Translations under genes and position numbers: made by a program
In this document: piece by piece, positions 25,371 through 33,452 of the stretch
How the letters are laid out: every line of letters starts with the position of its first letter
Position numbering within the stretch: position 1 is the first letter of the stretch
Notes under the pieces: model-generated
The model's input: the letters and a program-made list of their open reading frames with translations, nothing else
What the model was told of the DNA's origin: nothing
Databases searched by the model: none
Origin: Mycobacterium sp.
Lineage (GTDB): Bacteria > Actinomycetota > Actinomycetes > Mycobacteriales > Mycobacteriaceae
Reading direction: 5' to 3'
NCBI GenBank assembly: GCA_023264765.1
Contig: JAHFVC010000007.1
Coordinates: 1 to 48,253, forward strand
Length of the DNA stretch: 48,253 nt

Positions 25371-26057
25371 ATGACCAAGCGCATACTCAACGTCGTCACC
25401 AACGTCGGCCACTATGACGACCCTGACCATTCGACCGGCTTGTGGCTCTCCGAGCTCACCCACGCCTGGCACGTCTTCGACGAGCACGGCTTCGACCAGA
25501 CGCTCGTCAGCCCCGCCGGCGGCAGGGTGCCGTTGGAGCCCAAAGCGCTCAAGTTTCCCAACTACGACAAGACCGCCAAGGCCTGGCGCGCCGACCCGGC
25601 CAAGATGGCACTCCTGGACAACACCGCCAGCCCCGCCGAGATCGACTCCGCCGACTATGACGCCATCTACTTCACCGGCGGACACGCGGTCATGTACGAC
25701 TTCCCCGACAACGACGGCCTGCAACGCCTCACCCGCGAGATATACGAACGCGGCGACATCGTCTCCTCGGTATGCCACGGCTATTGCGGTTTGCTCAACA
25801 CCAAGCTTTCCAACGGCTCGTACCTGATCGCCGGCAAGAAGATGACGGGCTTCGCCTGGCAAGAGGAAGTCCTCGCCCGCGTCGACAAACTGGTTCCGTA
25901 CAACGCCGAACAGCGAGCCAAAGACCGTGGCGCGCTGTACGAGAAGGCGCTGCTTCCGTTTGTCTCCTACACCGTCGTCGACGGCAACCTTGTCACCGGG
26001 CAGAATCCGGGTTCGGCCAAGGAAACGGCAAAGAAAGTCGCCTTGCTTCTGCAATAA
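25371..26057 (+). CDS. DJ-1/PfpI family protein (Hsp31-like glyoxalase/chaperone)
   Basis: 228 residues. The nucleophile elbow SSVCHGYCGLL holds the catalytic Cys, with YFTGGHAVMYDF ahead of it, as in the class-I glutamine-amidotransferase-like fold of Hsp31. Members act as glutathione-independent glyoxalases or deglycases. It could detoxify reactive carbonyls from the neighbouring pathway. A gap of 134 bp separates it from the upstream gene. Confidence 0.9.
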   Translation: MTKRILNVVTNVGHYDDPDHSTGLWLSELTHAWHVFDEHGFDQTLVSPAGGRVPLEPKALKFPNYDKTAKAWRADPAKMALLDNTASPAEIDSADYDAIYFTGGHAVMYDFPDNDGLQRLTREIYERGDIVSSVCHGYCGLLNTKLSNGSYLIAGKKMTGFAWQEEVLARVDKLVPYNAEQRAKDRGALYEKALLPFVSYTVVDGNLVTGQNPGSAKETAKKVALLLQ

Positions 26058-26292
26058 CCAGCAAGCTTTCGCGAATCCGCTGCCAACAGCGACGAGATCT
26101 ACGTCTTGAGATCTACAAACCAAAGTCGCAAACGTTTGGGTACCGCCAGCCGCGTGCGTAGGTCGCCGGGAGTTGTCTGTCCAGCAACCGTGCATTCGAG
26201 GACACCGAGATCAACGACGCCACCGACCAGATCACAACAGAGAACACAAAACGCCCCCCGGACTTACTGCCACCTTTGACCAGCAGTTCGAG

Positions 26293-26730
26293 TCAGACGG
26301 CTGAAGTGGAGACCTCGCGAAAAGCGCAGGCACACAACACCACTACCGCTTGTGAACACAACCCGCGGCCGCGAGCGGCCGGCATCATCCAGTACGCCAC
26401 CCCTGCCGTACCGTTGCGACGATCGATCCCTTTCAGTGACACACAGCCCAGGACTACGCCGCCATCGCGGTCCGCGAGCGCCCAGTTCAGCCGCGACTCA
26501 TCACACCAACCCTGCTGCCACGCGGTAATCCATTCGCGGACTTCGTCCACAGAGTCGGCGGCGCGGACATGCCAACGCTGAATCTCAGGATCGTCGAAGG
26601 CATCCTTCACCGCCGGCGCATCGGCCAGTGTCCACGGACGCACGACCGCCACCTGGCCGACCGCAATCGACGGCCGCACTGATCGGGACAGCCAGCCAGA
26701 CGCAATGGTCGGAGAAGTCAACTGCGGCAT
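26293..26730 (-). pseudogene. GNAT acetyltransferase, truncated at the C terminus
   Basis: The product has VAVVRPWTLADAPAVKDAFDDPEIQRWH, a RimJ-like N-terminal domain, and the acetyl-CoA loop ARGRGLCSQAVVVL. After AFREV the expected GLHR segment and last helix are replaced by five unrelated residues and a stop, so about 35 residues are missing. It marks a deletion or recombination point near 26,305. Confidence 0.7.
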
Positions 26731-26960
26731 AGGCGCATCATCGCGGACAAGGCCGAAGGTCAGCTCATAAGGCTCACGCGGTCACGCGCGCCCTGTAAAC
26801 CCGCAGACCCTCGACGGCGAGGAGCCCGGCATGCAGTGGTCCCCACTCCAGCGGCAGATAATCGCAGGCCCGGTCACCGCCAGCGCGATCGTCCACACGC
26901 GTCGTTGAATCGTCATCAGTCTGAGTCGATCACACCACTAACTGACGACTTAGTGGGCAA

Positions 26961-27179
26961 TCAGTTCACGCGGGGAATTCGTGCCCGGAGTGCGTCGAGC
27001 ATTCTCGTCGCTTCGTCGATGTGCTTTTGCACGACGGCCAAGCGGTCGGGTGGATCGACGAAGCCCTCGGTGGCGCAGCGACACAGCCACGCTGATTCGG
27101 CTCTCACGACCTTGCCGTTCATCGCGGAGATCTCGCGCCGCAGAATGTCGGCGAACAGTTGCGCCTGGACCCGTTCACT
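26961..27179 (-). pseudogene. Coding-like fragment, head-to-head with the PhoU fragment
   Basis: About 72 codons read as a plausible helical protein (LFADILRREISAMNG; DPPDRLAVVQKHIDEATRML) ending in a normal stop. Upstream the frame becomes a shadow of the PhoU fragment, and no good start is seen. I cannot assign a family. It is probably the surviving end of a gene cut at about 27,180-27,210. Confidence 0.3.
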
Positions 27180-27210
27180 CGGTCGATGAGCGCCCCGATC
27201 CTGCGCCCGT

Positions 27211-27609
27211 GTGGCCGATGCCGATCGCATGGGCGCCCTGGCCGTGCACGTCGCGAAGATCGCGCGGCGCCGCCACCCCAGCCACGCACTGCCCGAAGAA
27301 GTCAACGGCTACTTCGCCGAAATGGGCACCATCGCCGTCGATCTGGGCAGCACTGCCAAAGACGTCGTCCTCTCCCGCGACCCGGAACAGACCGCCCAGC
27401 TCAGCCGCGACGACGACGCGATGGACCAGCTGCACCGGCACCTGTTCAGTGTCCTACTAGACAAAGAATGGCAACACGGCGTCGCCGCAGCCGTGGACGT
27501 CACCCTGCTGGGCCGGTATTTCGAACGCTTCGCCGACCACGCCGTCGAGATCGGTCAACGCGTCGTCTTCGAGGTCACCGGCCAAGCCGCAGGGCACGGC
27601 CACCAATAA
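27211..27609 (+). pseudogene. PhoU-like protein, C-terminal part only
   Basis: From GTG 27211 the product matches the second half of mycobacterial PhoY/Pho[38 protein letters not shown] and [19 protein letters not shown]. About 90 N-terminal residues of the two-bundle protein are absent, and an in-frame stop lies just upstream (27187), so this is a remnant. PhoU normally links phosphate uptake to PhoR signalling. Confidence 0.78.
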
Positions 27610-27669
27610 CGCGGTCGACGCAGGCAGAATCCGCTGCCGTCAACGATCTGGCGATCAGATCTACTCCGA

Positions 27670-30006
27670 TCACAGTTCAAGTCCGTGATCAGAGCCGCGT
27701 TCCAGAACGCGTGCGGCTCGCTGCTGACGGACTTCACCGATGCTGGTCTCGTAATCGGCGACGGCGGTGCGCCAAGCCCGATATTCGGTGGCCAAGCGAT
27801 CGACCATCGCTCGACGCCCGTCGGCAACGGCACGGGCACCCGCCGGCAGCCGTTCGCCGCCCGATTCGGCGACATAGGTATGAGCCGTGACCGCGTGCTG
27901 ATCATTGTCGACGATGCTCTGGACGAGTCTCGCGGCCGCGCTACTGGAGCCGCGGCTATCGTCGGCATTGATGCCCGCCTGGTGGCCGATATCCAAACCG
28001 GGGCTTGCAGATTCATACACATGCGCGGAGTTCGCCTCACGCCCACGCGTCATCGCGACATAGAGCAGTCTACGGCTGGCGTTCTCGCCCAGAACGGTGT
28101 GGGTGGTGTCGGCGGTGACGCCTTGGGCGGAGTGCACGGTGACCGCGTAGCCGTAGGTGACGTTCTGGCGCGTGTAGTCGGTGGGAAAGATCGTGTAGGC
28201 GTTGTCGTCGAGGCGGCGAGCGAGCACCTGTTGATGACCGGTGTGGATCTTCTCCACCTGCCAGCGTTGCCCGTTGCGGACCGGCCCGGGCTCGGCCGAC
28301 TGATCGTCGCGGTAGCTCAGCGGGATCGACGCATCATTCTGGCGCGTGAGGATGAGATCGCCTACCGCGAGCCGGTGCCCGCGCGCCCCGGCCACCGATG
28401 CCGCGTCCTGGTCGATGGTCTCGTGATGCAGCCGGCGGTTGAGGGCGTCGGTCATTTCTATGGTGTCGCACAGCAGCAGTGCATCCTTGCCGGCGGTGAT
28501 GTCCTTCTTGTACGCGGCCACGGCGTCGGCGGCCATCGTCACCTCGTCCCCGCAGTGCAGCCGGTCGTGGCGGCGGTACCACTCAACGGCTCGGCTTACT
28601 GACTTCTGGTCTCCGTCGCGTAGCGCGAGGGAAGCGTCGCGCTCCTCGGGATCACGCATCCGCCACACCTCGGACAGTCGCTGGGTCCAGGGCAGGTCCT
28701 CACACAGTTGGGCGAACATGCCGCCGCGGGCTTTCACCGGCGCGAGTTGGTGGGGGTCGCCGACCAGGATCGTTTTCGCGCCGGCCTGGGTGGTGGCGGT
28801 CAGCAGGCTGCGCAGATCGGAGGTGCCGACCATGGCGGCCTCATCGACGATCACCAGACTGAAACGGTCCAGTTCCAGCTCCTTGCTGTCGAGCAGTTGG
28901 AGTCCTTTGGCGACGGTGTAGCCCTGATCCCCCGCCCCTTCCCGAAGCGCGACATCGACGGCTTTCCCGGTTGGGGCGAGCAGGATCGCGGTTCCCCGTG
29001 CGACGCCATGCGCGGCCGCCGCGAGGGTGCGCAGGCAGGTGGTCTTGCCGGCACCCGCGGGCGCGGTCAGCGGCTGCACCAACCACGGCGAGCGCGCAAT
29101 CTCCTCGACCGCGGCGCGCTGGTCCGCCGACAAATGCGCGGTGTCCCGCGCGGGCAGCCACAACTGCGCGCGCTCATTGCGCGCATCCACCAACTCCAGG
29201 ACCGCGGCCTCCTCTTCGAGGATCGCGTCGAGGGTGAAACGCTCATGGCCTTCGCGCTGATGCGCCGCACGCGGCGCGGACAAGCGCACACTGACCGCGT
29301 CCACCGCGGACTCCACCATCTGTCGAGGTGAATGCTCCGAATCCACCGGCATCTGAGCCCCGAGCACTTCGATGAGGTCGGCGCGGGTAAACGCCGCCTT
29401 GTCGATGTTTTCCGCGGCCGCCAAGACCCGCGCGCGGTCGAACGCGGTGCGCGCATGTGCGCGCCGCGCCGCGCGCGCATCAAGAAACCGCGCGCGGTCA
29501 ATCTCCAACCCGCGCGCATCCGCGCGCCACTGCGCCAGCAGTGCACCCCACGACAGTTCCTCCGGCTTGGACGGTCGCGTCGCTTTCTGCGCCGCACCCA
29601 GCTGCGCCGCGCTCCAGGTTCCGTCCTCCCCGCGCTCCAGGTGCCCGGCCGCCCAGTCCCGCAACTGCGACGAGCGCCGCGACCACGCCGTGATCGTCTC
29701 CCGGGACATTCCGGCCAACTCCGCCATCCCCGTGCCCGGGTCGACCTGCTCCCACTCGACCCCCAACGAGCGCTGCAGCTCCCGACGCAGGGTGGCCTGA
29801 TAGATCACCCCCGCCGCTTTCGCCTCATGAAACAACGAGGTGCCATCCAGCGACACCAACCGACCGTCGGCGCGGGCTTGCCGGTTCGGGACGATGACAT
29901 GGGTGTGTAGGTGCGGATCCCCACACCGCGACGTTTCGTACTGATACGCGATCCAACCCAAGGGCGCCGTGGCACTGACCGCCGACCAGCTCCGCGATCT
30001 GCTCAC
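27670..30006 (-). pseudogene. MobF-type relaxase/helicase (TraA/TraI), N-terminally truncated
   Basis: 778 codons are open; homology begins at about residue 17 (near 29,958). The relaxase histidine triad DPHLHTH (H32, H34, H36) is present, but the preceding part that should carry the catalytic tyrosine is absent. A RecD-like helicase follows, with Walker A APAGAGKTT near residue 315, the Walker B region VDEAAMVGTSDLRSLL, and the C-terminal motif HSAQGVTADTTHTVLGE. This family nicks and unwinds DNA at oriT during conjugation. As it stands it cannot nick. It abuts the integrase remnant. Confidence 0.85.
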
Positions 30007-30598
30007 GAAGATCCAGTCGTCGTCCTACTGCGAAGAACGTGACCTGATCGACCCGATCACCTTGCTGGTCGCCACGGGACTGCGGCGCTCCGAGCTGTTG
30101 GGTCTGCAGTGGACCGATATCGACGAACGAACGGGGATGCTGACGGTCACCGGCAAGGTGATCCGGGTGGCCGGCGAGGGTCTGCGGCGGGTCGAGGAGA
30201 CGAAGTCGGTGGCCGGGCGCCGAACGATTCCGCTGCCCAAGTTTGCCATTGAGATGCTGCAACGACGCAAGGACCTTTCCTACTTCGGCGAGCAGAAGGT
30301 GATCTTCCCGTCCACGGCCGGCACCCTGCGCGATCCGAACAACTTCGCGAAACAGTGGCGCACCGCGCGCGACGAACTCGGCTTGGGAGAGGCGACCACC
30401 CACAACTTCCGCAAGACGGTCGCGACACTGATCGACGACGAGGGCTTGTCTGCCCGTATCGGCGCCGACCATCTTGGGCACAGCCACGTGTCGATGACCC
30501 AGGACCGGTACATGAGTCGAGGGCGCATCCATACCGAGGTCGCCGACCTCCTCGACCGGGCGGTACGCGAACGCGATGACAGCTCAGAGGCCGGCTGA
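29969..30598 (+). pseudogene. Tyrosine recombinase/integrase, catalytic domain only
   Basis: 209 residues covering the C-terminal catalytic domain: R39 in ATGLRRSELLGL, H145-xx-R148 in HNFRKT, H171 in LGHSHV and nucleophile Y181. The N-terminal arm-binding and core-binding domains (typically about 170 residues) are missing; homology starts at the first codons, right at the junction with the relaxase. All catalytic residues survive, but a protein without the DNA-binding domains is unlikely to integrate the island. The position beside the tRNA is typical. Confidence 0.85.
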
Positions 30599-30752
30599 TG
30601 GCGCTCTGGCAAGTGGCCGCGAAGCCCTCAGCAACCGAACCACGCCGGGCGAAGGCCACTCATCACCGCAGCTCATCGGCCTTCCGAGTCACCGCATATT
30701 CGTTGAATAAACGTTGAGTCGGATGGATGAGACGCCAAAAATAGCCTCTGAC

Positions 30753-30790
30753 GTGGGGCGGGCGGGGCTCGAACCCGCGACCAAGGGATT
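30753..30790. repeat. Proximal attachment site (3' half of tRNA-Met)
   Basis: Identical to 17109-17146 over 38 bp. It restores the 3' half of the functional tRNA gene and defines the right boundary of the island. Confidence 0.88.
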
Positions 30791-30827
30791 ATGAGTCCCC
30801 GGCTCTAACCAACTGAGCTACCGCCCC
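30754..30827 (-). tRNA. tRNA-Met (anticodon CAU)
   Basis: 74 nucleotides fold as a cloverleaf: acceptor GGGGCGG/CCGCCCC, D stem GCTC/GAGC, anticodon stem GGGGA/TCCCT with loop CTCATAA (anticodon CAU), T arm GCGGG/CCCGC with loop TTCGAGC, and discriminator A. CCA is not encoded. Elongator tRNA-Met is most likely; an Ile2 tRNA with lysidine cannot be excluded from sequence alone. It is the integration target of the island. Confidence 0.88.
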
Positions 30828-30848
30828 TGTCGCGCATCGCGCGACAGG
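30826..30848 (-). terminator. Strong hairpin between the secreted-protein gene and tRNA-Met
   Basis: CCTGTCGCGC and GCGCGACAGG form a perfect 10-bp stem with a three-base loop. It lies 27 bp after the stop of the gene at 30876-31160 and touches the tRNA 5' end. It lacks a U-tract, as is common for mycobacterial terminators. Confidence 0.6.
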
Positions 30849-30875
30849 CATCTTCCCACGGGCCGCTGTGCAACC

Positions 30876-31160
30876 TCAGGAGCGGGGTGTGCAGTTGACG
30901 TCGAGGAACGCCACGTTAAGCGTGCCCGGGTCCTGCGCTCCGTCGCCGCGCAGGCCGCTGACGTTGGTCACGGTGCATTCGGAGAGCGGCACGTCGACAC
31001 TCTGATTGATCCGCACGGTGAAGCCTTGGCCTTCCAGCGTGCGCACCGCGTCATCGGCGGCCGAGCCACCGATCGGCACCGCGTCGGCCGACGAGGCCAG
31101 CCCGATACTGCCGGCGGCGATGGCTCCGAACAGGGCGGCGGTGATGGCGATCTTCTTCAT
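30876..31160 (-). CDS. Small secreted protein, PASTA-like
   Basis: 94 residues. A clear signal peptide (MKKIAITAALFGAIAAGSIG, cleavage near ADA-VP) precedes a domain with DDAVRTLEGQGFTVRIN, resembling a PASTA-like fold. Two Cys residues (in LSECTV and VNCTP) probably form a disulfide. AAAGGGGAA precedes the ATG. It resembles small mycobacterial exported proteins of unknown function. Confidence 0.82.
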   Translation of the reverse strand: MKKIAITAALFGAIAAGSIGLASSADAVPIGGSAADDAVRTLEGQGFTVRINQSVDVPLSECTVTNVSGLRGDGAQDPGTLNVAFLDVNCTPRS

Positions 31161-31267
31161 GGCGTTCCCCTTTGTGGCTGGTCGATCCCAGTGGATCTGA
31201 TGTGCACCAGCCTGCCGGGCGCAGGCCGCCCGAACTTGGAGGAAGTGTGGAGATCAGGTGGAGATTG

Positions 31268-32074
31268 TCAGCCGAACACCGGCTGGCCATCCACGCCGAG
31301 CCGGTACAGCTCGACACCGTCGCTTACCCGCGGTGCATCCCCGCCGAGCGCCACGGCGATCTTGTTGGTGCCGTTGCGCATGACATCGAGGGTGATCTCG
31401 ACGGCCTGCTCCAGCGAGTAGTGGGCCAGCACGGCGTCATCGAGTGCCGATGGCGTCCAGATGAGTGCGTCGACGTGACGCAGCGCCGCCTTGTGCGCAT
31501 CGGACAGGTCCGAAGACTCTTCGTAATGCGCGATCTCGGCGTACAGCGGTTCGGACCCGCCCGCGTCCAGCGCCGCGGTCTCGCGCAGCGACTTGCACAG
31601 CCGGCAGTTGTGCTGGGTCGCACCCCGCAACCGGATGATCTCGGTGGTCAACGGATCCAGCCCGCGCAGGGCGCCGACCGCCGAGGTGAAGCGGTTGAGC
31701 AAGGCGTCCGCGGGATGGGTCTGATGATCCCAGGTGCCCGGCTCGCGCACCGGGACACCCAAGGCCGCCAATCCCGCCGCCACCCGCGGCCCGAAATCCG
31801 CGACGAACATCAGCGCAACGACGCCGAGCACCTCGGCCCCGAACGCCGCCATCAACGCCCCACGCTGCTCTGGCGTGATGGCAGCGACGTCGGCGCTGAA
31901 CTGCTCGGCGAACTCGACGACCGGTGCCTCGGTGTCGGATTCCGGCTCCGCCGCCACCTCATATGGCAGCGGAGTCAGACCCACGGTCTTCGCGCAGGTG
32001 TCCCGCAGTACGGCGTTGACGCGCGACATCGACGGCGGGGACAGCGCGATCAGCGGTGTGAGTAGATCCTGCAC
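31268..32074 (-). CDS. AhpD-like/carboxymuconolactone decarboxylase family protein
   Basis: 268 residues. The redox motif HNCRLCKSLRE carries C157 and C160 (CxxC), the active site of AhpD-type alkylhydroperoxidases, in a helical protein with a duplicated feel. The start is a GTG with a -10-like AATACT seven bases upstream, so the message may be leaderless. It lies 55 bp after the ketosynthase gene on the same strand, possibly one unit. Confidence 0.85.
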   Translation of the reverse strand: MQDLLTPLIALSPPSMSRVNAVLRDTCAKTVGLTPLPYEVAAEPESDTEAPVVEFAEQFSADVAAITPEQRGALMAAFGAEVLGVVALMFVADFGPRVAAGLAALGVPVREPGTWDHQTHPADALLNRFTSAVGALRGLDPLTTEIIRLRGATQHNCRLCKSLRETAALDAGGSEPLYAEIAHYEESSDLSDAHKAALRHVDALIWTPSALDDAVLAHYSLEQAVEITLDVMRNGTNKIAVALGGDAPRVSDGVELYRLGVDGQPVFG

Positions 32075-32129
32075 ACCCCCGAGTATTGCCGCTGACCCAA
32101 CGGGGCCACGGGAAACTGCCGAATCCGCG

Positions 32130-33293
32130 TCAGGCCGCCGGCGCGAGGACCACCGTCGCGTTGTGGCCGCCCATACCCAGCGACGTCTTCACCGTCAGCC
32201 CGTCACGCATCGAGGTGAGCCCGTCCAGAAGCCGTGGATGCCCGGCCGCGACGATCGGCGGCGCCGGAATCAGACCGTGTTCGTAACCCATTGCAGCCGA
32301 GGCAATCTCGACTGCAGCAGCCGCTCCCTGGCAATGACCGGCGAGTGGCTTGATCGAGTAGATCTGCGGGGCGCCGGCAAAGATGTCGTCCAGGATCGCC
32401 GCTTCCACGGCGTCGCATTGCTGGGTGCCCGGCCCGTGGGCGTTGAGGTAGGCGATGTCCGCGGCGTTCACCTCCGCGGCCACCAGCGCGTCACGAACGC
32501 ACTGGTCGACCTGAGGATGCGCGGGGTCGACCGACGTCAGGTGGTAGGCATCGTGGCTCATCGCTCCCCCGAGCATCCGCACGTACGGATTCTCTCCGCG
32601 CGCCGAGAGCACGAAGGCGATGGCAGCTTCCCCGGCCGGGAAGCCCCTGCTGCCTTCCTGGAACGGCCGGCACGCGTCGAGCGGCTCCGTGTCCACCACC
32701 CCAACCCCCAGCCGGACGAAGTGTTCGACGTTCTCCGGGGTCAACGACAGGTCAGTCGACACGAAGACGACGTCGTCGACGAATCCGGTGTCCAGCCACA
32801 TCTTGGCGGTGATCAGCGCCGCGCTCCCTGAGGCGCACATCGCCGAGACGTTCATGGCCGGCCCGTGGAAGCCGTACTCCTTCATGAGCATCGAGACCGG
32901 GGTGGACGGCATCAGGGTCAAGTAGTCACGGACCCGCCGGTTGGCGCGGTCCTCCAGGTAGAACTGCCGCCATCCCTCCACCTCGGAGATCACCACCGCA
33001 TGCAGGAGCCCCACGCGCGCTCCGGGTGTCCACCCGCGCGCCGCGGCGTCGGTCAGTGCCTCGCGGGCGGCCGCCCGCATCGCCCGGGCGAACCTGCTCA
33101 GCCCGTCCCGGGGGTCGCCTTCGTCGGCGACCCGTGCCAACCAGGCGTCCTGCTCACCGTCGGCGCCAAAGCCGCTGTGCAGGATGGCCGCAGGTTTGCC
33201 ACTGGCCAGCCCTTCCCACAGTGCTTGCTTGCCCCAGCCATATCCGGTGACAGCGCCGACGCCGGTGATCCCCATTTGCTGTTTCTGCAGCAT
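32130..33293 (-). CDS. Beta-ketoacyl synthase, stand-alone (FabF-like)
   Basis: 387 residues with the Cys-His-His triad of condensing enzymes: C153 in NVSAMCASGSAAL, H286 in NAHGPGT and H320 in KPLAGHCQGAAAA. GGGAAG precedes ATG 33293. The enzyme would condense an acyl thioester with a malonyl or similar extender. No acyl-carrier protein, ketoreductase or acyltransferase lies nearby, so it may serve a specialised lipid or polyketide, or be a chain-length factor-like partner. It is divergent from the PAS-GGDEF gene. Confidence 0.9.
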   Translation of the reverse strand: MLQKQQMGITGVGAVTGYGWGKQALWEGLASGKPAAILHSGFGADGEQDAWLARVADEGDPRDGLSRFARAMRAAAREALTDAAARGWTPGARVGLLHAVVISEVEGWRQFYLEDRANRRVRDYLTLMPSTPVSMLMKEYGFHGPAMNVSAMCASGSAALITAKMWLDTGFVDDVVFVSTDLSLTPENVEHFVRLGVGVVDTEPLDACRPFQEGSRGFPAGEAAIAFVLSARGENPYVRMLGGAMSHDAYHLTSVDPAHPQVDQCVRDALVAAEVNAADIAYLNAHGPGTQQCDAVEAAILDDIFAGAPQIYSIKPLAGHCQGAAAAVEIASAAMGYEHGLIPAPPIVAAGHPRLLDGLTSMRDGLTVKTSLGMGGHNATVVLAPAA

Positions 33294-33452
33294 TGTGTAC
33301 TTCCCTTTCGATTGGTGATGCCCGAAGAGGGCATCGTCACTCGATTAACACCCGCAGGCGCGCATTTGACCAGTTGCGCGGGCATACTGGTTGAAGCCGG
33401 ACCACCCCGCGGGCGGCCGGTGACAAGGCAATTTGTCGGTTGGGGAACAGTT

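Larger units (their letters stand above)
17109..30790. mobile_element. Integrated genomic island of about 13.7 kb in tRNA-Met
   Basis: The 3' half of the tRNA-Met gene (30753-30790) is repeated exactly over 38 bp at 17109-17146 in the same orientation. Between the copies lie integrase and relaxase remnants next to the tRNA, broken genes, and a regulated catabolic module. The integrase abuts the tRNA, the classic layout of integrative elements. Both mobility genes are truncated, so the island appears immobile now. Confidence 0.85.

Noticed and set aside
24846..26195. Long minus-strand open frame of 449 codons
   Set aside because: Runs antisense through the saccharopine-dehydrogenase-like and DJ-1 genes with no recognisable domain.
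28950..29530. GCGCGC-rich repetitive pattern
   Set aside because: It follows Ala/Arg codon use within the relaxase reading frame and is not an independent repeat or CRISPR array.
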